From Umezawaea sp049997955 (GTDB taxonomy: Bacteria; Actinomycetota; Actinomycetes; Mycobacteriales; Pseudonocardiaceae), in the NCBI GenBank assembly GCA_049997955.1, contig JAEBDY010000012.1:186001-250000 (forward strand): a stretch of 64,000 nucleotides of DNA. Direction: 5' to 3'. Shown piece by piece: positions 27,001 through 35,800 of the stretch. The notes beneath the pieces are model-generated. The model was not told the DNA's origin. It saw only the letters and a list, made by a program, of their open reading frames with translations, and made no database searches. Every line of letters begins with the position of its first letter. Position 1 is the first letter of the stretch. The position numbers were made by a program, and so were the translations under genes.

Positions 27001-28449
27001 CTAGAACACGTCGCGGTGCGCCTCCTGGGCACGCACCTCGTCCAGGTCGGCGAGACGCCCGAGCCCCTGCACGGGACGGGCCATCCGGTGGTTGAGGCGC
27101 AGGCGGGCGGAGTGCCGGTCGAGCCACGCCCAGTAGCCCGCGGTGAACGGGCACGCCCGCTCTCCCGTCCGCTTCCTCGGGTCGAACCAGCAGCCGCCGC
27201 AGTGGTCGGTCATCTTGTTGAGGTAGGCGCCACCGCTCAGGTACGGCTTGGTCGCGACGACACCGCCGTCGGCGTGCTGGCTCATGCCCACCACGTTCAC
27301 CGGCATGACCCACGGGAAGCCGTCGACGAAGGACGTGACGAACCAGTCGTTGAGCGCGACCGGGTCGTAGCCGCGTTGCAGCGCGTGGTTGCCGAGCACC
27401 ATCAGCCGCTGGATGTGGTGCACCCACCCGTGGTCTCGGACACCCTCCAGGGCCGTTCGCACGCAGGCGGCCCGCACGCCACCCGGACTCAGCGTCCGCC
27501 ACCAGTCCGGCAACGGCTCCGTGGCGCGGAACTCGTTGCGCCGCAGGTACTCCGGCCCCAGGTGCCAGTAGAGGTGCCACACGTACTCCCGCCACCCCAG
27601 CACCTGCCGCACGAACCCCTCGACGCCCGCCAGCGGCGCGTCACCCGCCCGGTAGGCGCGCTCGGCCGCGCGCACGACCTCCAGCGGGTGCAGCAGGCCG
27701 TGGTTGAGCGGGACGGACAGCAGCGAGTGCGCCATCGTCGGATCGCGGGTGAGCACGGCGTCCTCGTGCGGTCCGAAGTGCGGCAACCGATCCCGCACGA
27801 AGACGTCCAGGGCGGCCAGCGCCTCCCCACGGGTGATCGCGAACCAGCGCGGCCCGTCCGCGCCGACCGTCGGCAGGTCCATCGCGTCCAGGTCCGCGCG
27901 GACCGCGGCGTCGACGTCGTCCTCTTCCGGCCACCACGGTTCCGGCACGTCCAGCCTGCTCGTCCTCGGTGGCGGCTCGCGGTTCTCCGCGTCGTGGTTC
28001 CACCGGCCGCCCACCGGGTCGCCCCCGTCGAGCAGCACACCGAACCGGCGGCGCTGCTGCCGGTAGAAGTCCTCCATGAGGAACGTCGTGCGCCCGTCCG
28101 CCCAGTCGGTGAACTCCTGGCGTTCCAACGCGAACGCGGGCGTGGGCAGCACCTTGACACCGAGCCGTCGCAGCAGCGCCTCCGCGGCACGGGACCCCGG
28201 TTGGTACGCGACCAGGGGGCGGCCGAACTCGCGCACCGCGTCCGCGTAGGTCTCGGCCCGGACCAGGGTCGCGCGGTCGCCCAGTTCGGCGGCGAGGTGC
28301 CGGATGCCGGACAGCACCAGGTGCAGCTTCTGCCGGTGGTACGGCTTGCGCCGCAACGCCGCGGCGGACTCGACGAGCAGGACCTCGCCCGCGTGCTCCG
28401 CGTGGAAGTGCGGACCCAGTTGGTCGCCGAACAACAGCAGTGCGGTCAC
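27001..28449 (-). CDS. Iron-sulfur bacterial cryptochrome / (6-4) photolyase (FeS-BCP, PhrB-like)
   Basis: 482 residues from GTG 28449. The N-terminal alpha/beta domain starts TALLLFGDQLG, as in the cryptochrome-related DPRP group. The FAD domain has WREYVWHLYWHLGPEYL, HIQRLMVLGNHAL and DWFVTSFVDGFPWVMPVNVVG. Four Cys at 329, 417, 420 and 433 have exactly the spacing (88, 3, 13) of the 4Fe-4S ligands of Agrobacterium PhrB (350, 438, 441, 454). It should repair (6-4) UV photoproducts or sense light. It stands alone, between the cellulase promoter and a methylase. Confidence 0.92.
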   Translation of the reverse strand: MTALLLFGDQLGPHFHAEHAGEVLLVESAAALRRKPYHRQKLHLVLSGIRHLAAELGDRATLVRAETYADAVREFGRPLVAYQPGSRAAEALLRRLGVKVLPTPAFALERQEFTDWADGRTTFLMEDFYRQQRRRFGVLLDGGDPVGGRWNHDAENREPPPRTSRLDVPEPWWPEEDDVDAAVRADLDAMDLPTVGADGPRWFAITRGEALAALDVFVRDRLPHFGPHEDAVLTRDPTMAHSLLSVPLNHGLLHPLEVVRAAERAYRAGDAPLAGVEGFVRQVLGWREYVWHLYWHLGPEYLRRNEFRATEPLPDWWRTLSPGGVRAACVRTALEGVRDHGWVHHIQRLMVLGNHALQRGYDPVALNDWFVTSFVDGFPWVMPVNVVGMSQHADGGVVATKPYLSGGAYLNKMTDHCGGCWFDPRKRTGERACPFTAGYWAWLDRHSARLRLNHRMARPVQGLGRLADLDEVRAQEAHRDVF

Positions 28450-28693
28450 CGGACGTCCTGCACTGCTCGCACCACGACGACGTTGATCACGGTTCGACGC
28501 TAGGTCGCGTGCCGTGCGCCCGCACAGCAGATGCCCGACAGTCCCACTGTCGGGCGACGGCGCGACTCGTGGAACGAGCCGACAGCCCTGCCGCCACCGC
28601 GTTCCGCCAGGCGGCGCAACGGTCCTCCAACGCCTTACCCGTGATCACGCGCACGGCTATGCTCACCGCGTCGTCGAGCCGAAGACGTGTGGG

Positions 28694-29374
28694 GTGAGCC
28701 GCGTGGGCGTGCGGAGTTGGCTGGTGCTCGGTGCCGAGGACAGCGAGCACGAACTGGCCGCCGCGGCGGGTCAGGCCGGGCTCGTCAGCCAACTCCGCCC
28801 GCTGATCCTCGAGCTGAGCAAGCCGGGTGACCTCGTCTTCGACCCGTTCGCGGGCTGGGGGACCACGCTGGTCGCGGCCTCGGTGGAGGGCCGCCGCGGG
28901 ATCGGCATGGAGATCACCCGGTCACGCGCCGCGGAGGCCGCGCACCGCTTGGAGGGCAGGTACCCAGGTCAGATCATGGTCTGCGGTGACGCCCGCAAGC
29001 CGCCGCTGCCCGACGGTTGCGTCGACCTGGTCCTGTGCGACCTGCCGTACTTCGGCACGAACCTCGACCAGGAGTCCACAACGGACGGTCAGCTGTACGC
29101 GCTGCGCGAGTACGGCGACTACCTGGACGCGCTGGACGAGGCCTTCGCCGCCATCGCGCGGACGATGCGACCCGGCGCGCACGCGGTGGTCGCGGTCCAG
29201 AACCGCCGCCTGGCAGGCAAGTTCGTCCCGCTCGCGTGGGACGCCTCCGCCGTCCTCGGCCGCCACCTGACCCTGGGCGACGAGCGCATCCACCTCTACG
29301 AGCGAAAAGTCGGCGACGAGGACCCCATGGTGTCCAACAAGGCGCACGAGTACCTCCTCATGGCCGTGAAGTGA
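28694..29374 (+). CDS. Orphan DNA-methylase-like SAM methyltransferase
   Basis: 226 residues from GTG 28694 (GTG 28703 or 28709 possible). The SAM loop FDPFAGWGTTLVAA and the catalytic LPYFG tetrad-like motif (in LVLCDLPYFGTNL) fit amino-methyltransferases of the N6-adenine/N4-cytosine or TRM-like RNA class. No target-recognition domain is evident and no restriction enzyme is nearby. Its tail (HEYLLMAVK) matches the end of small D12/N4-type methylases. It may be an orphan DNA methylase or an RNA N2-guanine methylase. It overlaps the convergent LysR gene by 17 bp. Confidence 0.75.
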   Translation: MSRVGVRSWLVLGAEDSEHELAAAAGQAGLVSQLRPLILELSKPGDLVFDPFAGWGTTLVAASVEGRRGIGMEITRSRAAEAAHRLEGRYPGQIMVCGDARKPPLPDGCVDLVLCDLPYFGTNLDQESTTDGQLYALREYGDYLDALDEAFAAIARTMRPGAHAVVAVQNRRLAGKFVPLAWDASAVLGRHLTLGDERIHLYERKVGDEDPMVSNKAHEYLLMAVK

Positions 29375-30311
29375 CCTGGTGGTCACCGAGGCGCGGCCGT
29401 AGCCGATCGAGGTCGTCGCCCGTCCCGGTCGCGGCGTTCGCGACCGGGATGTCGAGGACGTCGAGGAACGCGGTCGCCGCGGGGGAGCGGGCGGCACGGC
29501 TCCAGATGACGTACTCGACGCGGGCGGGCGCGTCGGTGACCTCGATGGTGACCACGCCGGTGAGCCGGGGCGCGTAGGCGGAGGGGAGCATGGCGATGCC
29601 GAGCCCCTCCCTGACCAGTCCGGCGATGAGGTAGGCGCTGGTCACCTCGAAGGCCACGTCGCGGCTGAGGCCCGCTGCCGAGAAGGCCTGGTCGGACTGG
29701 GCGCGACCAGCCGTCCTCGGGGGCAGGTCGACGAACACCTCGGACGACAGCCCGCGGAGGTCGATCGCGGACTCGTGAGCGAGGGGGTGTTCCGGGGCGA
29801 CCACCGCCACGAGCCGGTCGCGGGCGAGTTCGTGGGCGTTGACGCCTTCGGGCCGCGACGTGGTCGGCAGCCCGAGGAAGGCCACCTCGACCACCCCCTG
29901 CTTGACCTCCTCGACGAGGTCGTCGCTCGCGCCCGTGCGCAGGCTGACCCGCACGTGCGGGTACCGCTCGCGGAAGTCGCGCAGAGCGCCGGGGATGTCG
30001 ACCGCGGCGACGGTGGGGATCAAGCCCACGGCGAGCTGTCCGCGCACCTCGCCCACGGCCGCCGCGACCTCGGCGACCGCCCGTTCGGCCATGGCCAAGC
30101 ACTGCCGGGCGACGGGGAGGAACGCCGCGCCCGCCGGTGTCAGCCGCACCCGTCGACTGGTGCGCTCGAACAGCCGCGCGCCCAGTTCCCGTTCCAGGCG
30201 CGCGATCTGGTGGCTGAGGGCCGACTGGACGACCAGGCAGCGCTCGGCGGCACGGGTGAAGCTGTTGGCCTCGGCGACGGCGACGACGTAGCGCATCTGC
30301 TGGAGCTCCAT
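29358..30311 (-). CDS. LysR family transcriptional regulator
   Basis: 317 residues. The N-terminal winged helix (MELQQMRYVVAVAEANSFTR through SHQIARLERELGARLFER) is textbook LysR; residues about 90-290 are the periplasmic-binding-like effector domain. It is divergent from the EamA transporter, which it probably controls. A long dyad (30313-30368) begins 2 bp upstream of its start codon. Confidence 0.93.
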   Translation of the reverse strand: MELQQMRYVVAVAEANSFTRAAERCLVVQSALSHQIARLERELGARLFERTSRRVRLTPAGAAFLPVARQCLAMAERAVAEVAAAVGEVRGQLAVGLIPTVAAVDIPGALRDFRERYPHVRVSLRTGASDDLVEEVKQGVVEVAFLGLPTTSRPEGVNAHELARDRLVAVVAPEHPLAHESAIDLRGLSSEVFVDLPPRTAGRAQSDQAFSAAGLSRDVAFEVTSAYLIAGLVREGLGIAMLPSAYAPRLTGVVTIEVTDAPARVEYVIWSRAARSPAATAFLDVLDIPVANAATGTGDDLDRLRPRLGDHQVTSRP

Positions 30312-30312
30312 G

Positions 30313-30368
30313 GATCAATCTTCCAACGAGATCGATGGCGTGACAAACATGCGTTGGACTCATTGATC
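30313..30368. promoter_or_regulatory. Two-part dyad upstream of the LysR gene
   Basis: GATCAAT (30313-30319) and TCCAACG (30322-30328) are mirrored by CGTTGGA (30352-30358) and ATTGATC (30362-30368). The nested arms span 56 bp, which suits a LysR tetramer footprint in the LysR-EamA divergent promoter (30312-30602). The rest of that gap shows no gene. Confidence 0.6.
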
Positions 30369-30602
30369 ATCGAGCGTGAGACTCGAACGTGACAGGTCCC
30401 GACACCGCGGACCAGACCTCACGCGACAGGACGAGCCGACCATGAACAACGCACCAGCACGGGCGGCGCGCCACCCGTGGGCGTGGACCACTTCCCGCCG
30501 GCTGCCACGGGTCCCCGTGACAAGCCTCTCCAGGCTCGGTGGAAGCCCGTGGCGAGCACCAATGGCTTCTCCGTGGAGCTCCGGTGCGGAGGGCGGCGCG
30601 GG

Positions 30603-31502
30603 ATGAAGGGCGACGGGCGACTCCTCACCGCGGGTGTGACGGCGTTGGCGCCGTCGATCTGGGGGAGCACCTACCTGGTGACGACCGAGCTGCTGCCACC
30701 GGACCGCCCGCTGCTGGCCGCCACCGTGCGGGTGCTTCCCGCGGGCCTCGTCCTGCTGGCCCTCACCCGCGTGCTGCCGACCGGGACCTGGTGGTGGCGG
30801 TCCCTGGTGCTCGGGACCCTCAACATCGGCGCGTTCAACTTCCTGCTGTTCGTGGCGGCCTACCGACTGCCCGGCGGGGTGGCGGCGATGATCATGTCGG
30901 CGCAGCCGGTGCTCGTGCTGGGCCTGGCGGCGGTGCTCATCGGGGACAGGGTCCGGTTCGCGCACGTGGCGGCCTGCGTCCTCGGCGCGTTCGGCGTGGC
31001 GCTGCTCGTGTTCCGAGCCCCGCAGGCACTGGATCCCGTCGGCGTGGCCGCCGCGGTGGCCGGGGCGGTCGCCACGGCCGTCGGCCTCACGCTGACCAAG
31101 CGGTGGGGGCGTCCGGACGGAGTGGGGCTGCTGCCCTTCACCGGCTGGCAGCTCACCGCGGGCGGGCTCGTGCTGTCGCCCTTCACGCTGTCCCTCGAAG
31201 GGCTGCCGACCACCATCAGCGGGTCCAACGTCCTCGGGTTCGCCTACCTGATCTCGTTCGGCGCCGTCATCAGCTACGCGATCTGGTTCCGCGGCATCGC
31301 GGCGCTGCCCGCGCTGGCGGTCTCCGTGCTCGCGCTGGGCAGCCCTGTCGTCGCGACCGTCCTCGGACACCTGTTCCTGGGCGAGGCGTTGTCGATCACG
31401 CAGCTGCTCGGAGCGGTGGTGATCATCAGTGCCGCGCTGCTCGCGCAGCCCCGACCGGTCGCACCACGGGACTCCGTCCCACTGGTCCCACTGGCACGGT
31501 GA
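30603..31502 (+). CDS. EamA family (DMT superfamily) transporter
   Basis: 299 residues from ATG 30603; the open frame upstream lacks family features. It has ten hydrophobic segments in two EamA repeats (first begins AGVTALAPSIWGSTYLVTTE, second near VAGAVATAVGLTLTKRWG). Members export amino acids or other metabolites such as purine ribosides. The divergent LysR gene is its likely regulator. No strong ribosome binding site is visible. Confidence 0.9.
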   Translation: MKGDGRLLTAGVTALAPSIWGSTYLVTTELLPPDRPLLAATVRVLPAGLVLLALTRVLPTGTWWWRSLVLGTLNIGAFNFLLFVAAYRLPGGVAAMIMSAQPVLVLGLAAVLIGDRVRFAHVAACVLGAFGVALLVFRAPQALDPVGVAAAVAGAVATAVGLTLTKRWGRPDGVGLLPFTGWQLTAGGLVLSPFTLSLEGLPTTISGSNVLGFAYLISFGAVISYAIWFRGIAALPALAVSVLALGSPVVATVLGHLFLGEALSITQLLGAVVIISAALLAQPRPVAPRDSVPLVPLAR

Positions 31503-31505
31503 TCG

Positions 31506-31634
31506 TCATCGCCCCGTCGGGCGATGCGCCTTCCTCGGCGACGGCGAGAGGGCGAGGTCGCGAACCATCCAGATGGTCGCGCTCATCGCGAGCGCGATCA
31601 GCGGCAGGAACTGCCAGAGCGTGTCCCACATCAT
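31506..31634 (-). CDS. Possible small single-pass membrane protein
   Basis: 42 codons from ATG 31634, with GGAG 6 bases upstream. Residues about 5-26 are hydrophobic (LWQFLPLIALAMSATIW), followed by a positively charged tail (RKAHRP). This is the shape of a one-segment membrane peptide. It ends 3 bp after the convergent EamA stop. No family was recognised; coding status rests on the start signal and the hydrophobic segment only. Confidence 0.4.
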   Translation of the reverse strand: MMWDTLWQFLPLIALAMSATIWMVRDLALSPSPRKAHRPTGR

Positions 31635-31755
31635 GGCCCACTCCACGGTCGTCGAAACGGCGGCACCAACGGGTGCGCCCAGGTAGTCGGCCGAGGAGCG
31701 GCGGGCCAAACCTCCCGTGATCACTTCGTTGCCCTTCCGGGCACGTCGTGACGGC

Positions 31756-32400
31756 CTACGGTTCCCGTGGCTTGCGCACCAGCAGGTGGGCCTGGCGGAA
31801 CCGCTCGCCTTCGCGGGGCTCGCGCAGCAACCGGGCGACCTCGACGAACCCGGCCTGGCGCAGCAGGTCCGCCAGGCTGTCGGGGGACCACCGGTAGGCG
31901 AGCACGACCTTGTGGTCGTACTCCTGCGGCAGCGGGTCGTCACCGGCGATGAACCCGAGCAGCAGGTGGCCGCCCGGCGCCAGCACCCGCTGGAACTCGG
32001 TGAACACGGCAGGCAGCTGCCGCGGTGGCGTGTGGATGGTGGAGTAGGAGGCGAGGACACCGCCGAGGACTCCGTCGGCGAGGTCGAGAGCGGTCATCGA
32101 CCCCTCCTCGAACCGCAGGTCCGGGTGCGCACGGCGAGCCAGGGCGATCATCGCGGGGGACAGGTCGATGCCGAAGGCGGGCAGCCCGAGCGCGTGCAGG
32201 TGCGCGGTCACGTGGCCGGGGCCGCACCCGACGTCGGCGACCGGCCCGACGTCGTGGGCCCGCACGAGTTCGGCGAACGCGGCCAGCAGCGCGCGTTCCA
32301 GCGGCAGGCTTTCGAGCACGTCGCTGAAGAGCTCGGCGTAGAGGGACGCGACGGCGTCGTACGCGGCCCTGGTGTCGTGCAGGACGGGGGGTTCGGTCAC
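31756..32400 (-). CDS. Class I SAM-dependent methyltransferase
   Basis: 214 residues from GTG 32400. Motif I is VADVGCGPGHVTAHL near residue 55; FGIDLSPAMIALAR is the acidic loop binding the SAM ribose, and APGGHLLLGF is motif III. These place it in the Methyltransf_11/25 small-molecule group. Substrate unknown. It is divergent from the TmrB-like kinase gene across 72 bp. Confidence 0.9.
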   Translation of the reverse strand: MTEPPVLHDTRAAYDAVASLYAELFSDVLESLPLERALLAAFAELVRAHDVGPVADVGCGPGHVTAHLHALGLPAFGIDLSPAMIALARRAHPDLRFEEGSMTALDLADGVLGGVLASYSTIHTPPRQLPAVFTEFQRVLAPGGHLLLGFIAGDDPLPQEYDHKVVLAYRWSPDSLADLLRQAGFVEVARLLREPREGERFRQAHLLVRKPREP

Positions 32401-32472
32401 GGCGGAAACCGTAGTCCCCTGCTGTGCCCCACGACCTGGCGGTGGTGCGGACCGTCCGGATACCTTGTTTCG

Positions 32473-33012
32473 GTGATCATCTGGCTCAACGGCGGCTTCG
32501 GGGCGGGGAAGACGACGCTGGCGGAGGAGCTGCGCCTGCGGCTTCCGGACGCGGTGGTGTACGACCCGGAGGACGTCGGCACCATGCTGTGGAAGTGGCT
32601 GCCGCGCAACGACGACTTCCAGGACCTGCCGAGTTGGCGGGAGATGGTCGTCGCGACGGCGCTGTCGCTGCGCAGGCACCACGCGGACACGCTCATCGTG
32701 CCGATGTCGCTCGTCCGCGACGCCTACCGGGTCGAGATCCTGGGCGGCCTGGCCGACGCGGGCGAGGAGGTCCTGCACGTCTTCCTGGAGGCGGACGCCG
32801 ACGTGCTGAGGACGCGGCTCGACGCCCGCGCACCCATCCCCGACCACCCCGACTCGGCGCGGTCGGTCAACAGGTGGGCGCTGAGCCGTCTGGACGCGAC
32901 CGCCGCCGCCCGCCAGCCGGAAGGGACGCTCACGCTGCGCTCGGACAGGCTCAGCCCGGCCGAACTGGCCGACGAAGTGCTGGCCGCGCACGGCCTTCGG
33001 CGGGGTCGCTGA
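32473..33012 (+). CDS. TmrB-like P-loop ATPase
   Basis: 179 residues from GTG 32473. It opens with IIWLNGGFGAGKTTLAEEL, a Walker A loop in the same place as in Bacillus TmrB (tunicamycin resistance), followed by VYDPEDVG and LIVPMSLV, both TmrB-like. Relatives are small kinases of the adenylate/shikimate-kinase fold. Whether it gives drug resistance is unknown; in actinomycetes such genes are usually chromosomal and single. Confidence 0.82.
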   Translation: MIIWLNGGFGAGKTTLAEELRLRLPDAVVYDPEDVGTMLWKWLPRNDDFQDLPSWREMVVATALSLRRHHADTLIVPMSLVRDAYRVEILGGLADAGEEVLHVFLEADADVLRTRLDARAPIPDHPDSARSVNRWALSRLDATAAARQPEGTLTLRSDRLSPAELADEVLAAHGLRRGR

Positions 33013-33029
33013 GGCCGAGCGGGCGGCGA

Positions 33030-33881
33030 TCAGTCGAGGACGTCCAGCCCGTCGCGATCGAGCGCCGCGCGGATCTGACCGAGCCACTCGGTGCCCAGCC
33101 CGCGCCCGTTCGGGAACTGGTCGTCTCGATCCCAACGCCACGTGGTGATCATCGCCAGCACGAGGATCCGGCACGCGCGCAGCAACTCCCGGTCGACACC
33201 CGGATAGTGGTCGCCGACTTCCTCGGGAGCATGGGCGAGGTCGAATTCGACCGGCCCGCGGCAGCACGTCTCCAGGTCGATGAACAGCAGTCCGTTCCCG
33301 GTGGCGAGCACGTTGCCGGGGTGCGGCTCGCCGTGCAGGACCTGCTCGACGCCGCCGCGCTCACCGATCAGTCGTCGCAGATCCCGCAGCGTGCCACCGA
33401 GGAGTTCCCGGTCGACGTCGGTGAGCGCCGGGGTCTGGTCGCGGCTCGCCACGAGTCGTTGGGCCTGCTCGATCCGGTCCGTGAAGTGCGGCGTGGGGAT
33501 GTCGAGTTCACGCATGCCCGCGTGCAGCCGTTCGAGCGCGGCGGCGTAGTCGGCAGGCGGCACCTCTTCGCGTGTCACGGGTTCGTAGTAGGTCCACAGC
33601 GTGACCACGAAGCCATCCCGCTCGTACACGCGTGACTGGATTTCACGCGCGAGAGCGGCCACCGGGCTCCCGGACTCGGCCAGCCGTCGAGCGAGGTCGA
33701 CCTCGAACCGCGCGACCTGATCAGCGACGGGTGCCACCCTGGCCACGACGTCACAGGGCAGCAGGCGCACAGTCAGCTTGTTCGAGTCGTGGAGGACGAT
33801 CGTGTCGTCGACCGCCAAGCCGAGCGATGAGGCGATCGACCTGGCAGCGGCCTCCGCACGAACGCCCTCCGACTCCTGCAC
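33030..33881 (-). CDS. Aminoglycoside phosphotransferase-like kinase
   Basis: 283 residues. GTG 33881 is chosen because AGGAGG (33891-33896) lies 9 bases before it; a GTG at 33989 would add 36 residues of low-complexity sequence. The catalytic loop is LHGEPHPGNVL (HGxxHxxN) and the metal site LLFIDLET (IDxE), as in APH/choline-kinase-type enzymes. The substrate could be an aminoglycoside, a sugar or a metabolite. Convergent with the TmrB-like gene, 17 bp apart. Confidence 0.82.
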   Translation of the reverse strand: MQESEGVRAEAAARSIASSLGLAVDDTIVLHDSNKLTVRLLPCDVVARVAPVADQVARFEVDLARRLAESGSPVAALAREIQSRVYERDGFVVTLWTYYEPVTREEVPPADYAAALERLHAGMRELDIPTPHFTDRIEQAQRLVASRDQTPALTDVDRELLGGTLRDLRRLIGERGGVEQVLHGEPHPGNVLATGNGLLFIDLETCCRGPVEFDLAHAPEEVGDHYPGVDRELLRACRILVLAMITTWRWDRDDQFPNGRGLGTEWLGQIRAALDRDGLDVLD

Positions 33882-34068
33882 CGTCCCAACCCTCCTGAAG
33901 CACTGCCGTACGTGCGCGCCGTCTCCTGACACATCTGGGAAGCGCAGCTCCTTCTCCGGTGCCGTGCCCACGATTTCGGAAGCGTCCACGCCGAGCCTCG
34001 CGCTGGTTCTGCGCCTGACCCGTCCCGCACGCCGGTTGTGGCAAGGGGCTCGTGTGAACGACCCGGAG

Positions 34069-34103
34069 CGGCACGGGTGGAGCGCGGTGCCCCACCCGTG
34101 CCG
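34069..34103 (-). terminator. Hairpin terminator after katA
   Basis: A 12-bp stem (CGGCACGGGTGG and complement), 11-nt loop, 6 bp beyond the katA stop codon at 34110. Outer ACCC/GGGT bases can lengthen the stem. Confidence 0.7.
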
Positions 34104-34109
34104 GGGGTC

Positions 34110-35771
34110 CTAGCGTTGAACGGTGACGTGTTCGTTGGGCACGCAGTGCGTCATCTCCCGGCCCGCCACGTCGCGCTGGCCGTTCTTGCCGAGGTTGGCC
34201 ATGCGGACCCGTTCCTCGTCGGTCAGGTCCTGGGTGGCCAGCGGCTCCAGGTGGCGGACGTCGTCCGGCGTGATGCTCAAACCCTCGCCCACGCGCAGCC
34301 CGAGTTCGTCCTCGGCCATGAGCAGGTGCCACACCATGCGCTCCTGGATGGGGCGGTCGCACTGGCCGAGCGCGTCGACGAGGTTGGCGACCAGGTCGTC
34401 GCGTTCCCACTGCTCCGACAACAGGTAGCGCTCGCCCGCCTGCTGGTAGTCGTTGGTGCGGGGGAGGCGCTTGCGGGTCAGCCTGCCGGTGATCTCCGGG
34501 CCCTGCTCGTCGTGGGTCGGGTACTCCGCGTCGGTGAGGCCGCCGAGGATCGACGGCTCGTAGTTGACGTGCGGGTTCTGGCCCTCGGCGAGGTCGACGC
34601 CGTAGGCCATCTGGCCATCGCGCTGGTTCGTGGCCACCCTCGTCCGCGGGGCGTTGACCGGGAGCTGGAGGTAGTTCGGGCCGACGCGGTAGCGCTGGGT
34701 GTCGCTGTAGCTGAACGTGCGGCCGACGAGCATCTTGTCGTCGGAGAAGTCCAGGCCGTCGACCAGGACGCCGGTGCCGAACGCGATCTGCTCGTTCTCG
34801 GTGAAGAAGTTCTCCGGTGCCCGGTCGAGGACCATGCGGCCGACCTTGCGCAGCGGGAACTGCTCCTCCGGCCACACCTTGGTGTCGTCCAGCGGGTCGA
34901 AGTCGAGGTCGGGGTGCTCGTGGTCGTCCATCAACTGCACGGCCAGCTCCCACTCCGGGTACTCGCCGCGCTCGATGGCCTGGTAGAGGTCACGGGTGTG
35001 CGAGCCGAGGTCCGTGGCCTGCACGTTCGCCGCGTCCTCCGCGGTGTAGGAGCGCACGCCCTGCTTCGGCAGCCAGTGGTACTTGACGAGCTTCGTCCCG
35101 CCCTGCGCGTTGACCCACTTGTAGGTGTTCACGCCGAAGCCCTGCTGGGTGCGGTAGCTGGCCGGGATGCCCCTGGGGCCGAACACCAGGGTGACCATGT
35201 GCAGCGACTCGGGCGTCTGGCTGATGAAGTCGAAGGCGCGGTTGGGGTCCTGGCGTTCGAACGTCACCGGGTCGGGCTTCTGCGAGTGGATGAAGTCCGG
35301 GAACTTGATGGCGTCGCGGAGGAAGAAGACACCCAGGTTGTTGCCGACGAGGTCCCAGTTGCCGTCCTCGGTGTAGAACTTCACCGCGAACCCGCGCGGG
35401 TCACGAGCGACCTCGGAGGAGTCCCGTCCACCCGCGACGGTGGAGAAGCGGACCGCGAGATCGGTGCGCTTTCCCTTCTCCTGGAACAGCTTCGCCCTGG
35501 TGTAGGTGGAAATGGGCTCGTCACCGACGGTTCCGTAGGCTTCGAAGAAGCCGAACGCGGTCGCACCTCGGGCGTGCACGACCCGCTCCGGGATGCGCTC
35601 GCGGTCGAAGTGGCTGATCTTCTCCAGGAACTGGTAGTTCTCCAGCGTCGCGGGACCGCGTGCGCCGACGGTGCGCTGGTTCTGGTTGTCGTAGACCGCG
35701 TGCCCCTGGCGGTTGGTCAGGACCGGTCGTTCGGCGCCGGGCTGCGGTTGTTGCGAAGATGCGGTGGTCAT
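34110..35771 (-). CDS. katA: Monofunctional haem catalase, small-subunit type
   Basis: 553 residues from ATG 35771. Catalase landmarks in order: RVVHARGATAFGFFEAYG (catalytic His), RFSTVAGGRDSSEVARDPRG, VGNNLGVFFLRD (catalytic Asn), and RTFSYSDTQRYRVG (haem-ligand Tyr). There is no C-terminal flavodoxin-like domain, unlike KatE at 36947. It breaks down hydrogen peroxide. It lies 29 bp downstream of a Fur/CatR-type regulator in the same direction, so both are probably one peroxide-inducible operon. Confidence 0.95.
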   Translation of the reverse strand: MTTASSQQPQPGAERPVLTNRQGHAVYDNQNQRTVGARGPATLENYQFLEKISHFDRERIPERVVHARGATAFGFFEAYGTVGDEPISTYTRAKLFQEKGKRTDLAVRFSTVAGGRDSSEVARDPRGFAVKFYTEDGNWDLVGNNLGVFFLRDAIKFPDFIHSQKPDPVTFERQDPNRAFDFISQTPESLHMVTLVFGPRGIPASYRTQQGFGVNTYKWVNAQGGTKLVKYHWLPKQGVRSYTAEDAANVQATDLGSHTRDLYQAIERGEYPEWELAVQLMDDHEHPDLDFDPLDDTKVWPEEQFPLRKVGRMVLDRAPENFFTENEQIAFGTGVLVDGLDFSDDKMLVGRTFSYSDTQRYRVGPNYLQLPVNAPRTRVATNQRDGQMAYGVDLAEGQNPHVNYEPSILGGLTDAEYPTHDEQGPEITGRLTRKRLPRTNDYQQAGERYLLSEQWERDDLVANLVDALGQCDRPIQERMVWHLLMAEDELGLRVGEGLSITPDDVRHLEPLATQDLTDEERVRMANLGKNGQRDVAGREMTHCVPNEHVTVQR

Positions 35772-35800
35772 CGTGGGCCTCTCGTGGTGGAGTGCGGGAA

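Noticed and set aside
28450..28693. A gene in the gap between the photolyase and the methylase
   Set aside because: Short frames only, without start signals or family resemblance.
33882..33989. Longer start (GTG 33989) for the APH-like kinase
   Set aside because: The extra 36 residues are unlike the family and GTG 33881 has an AGGAGG at good spacing.
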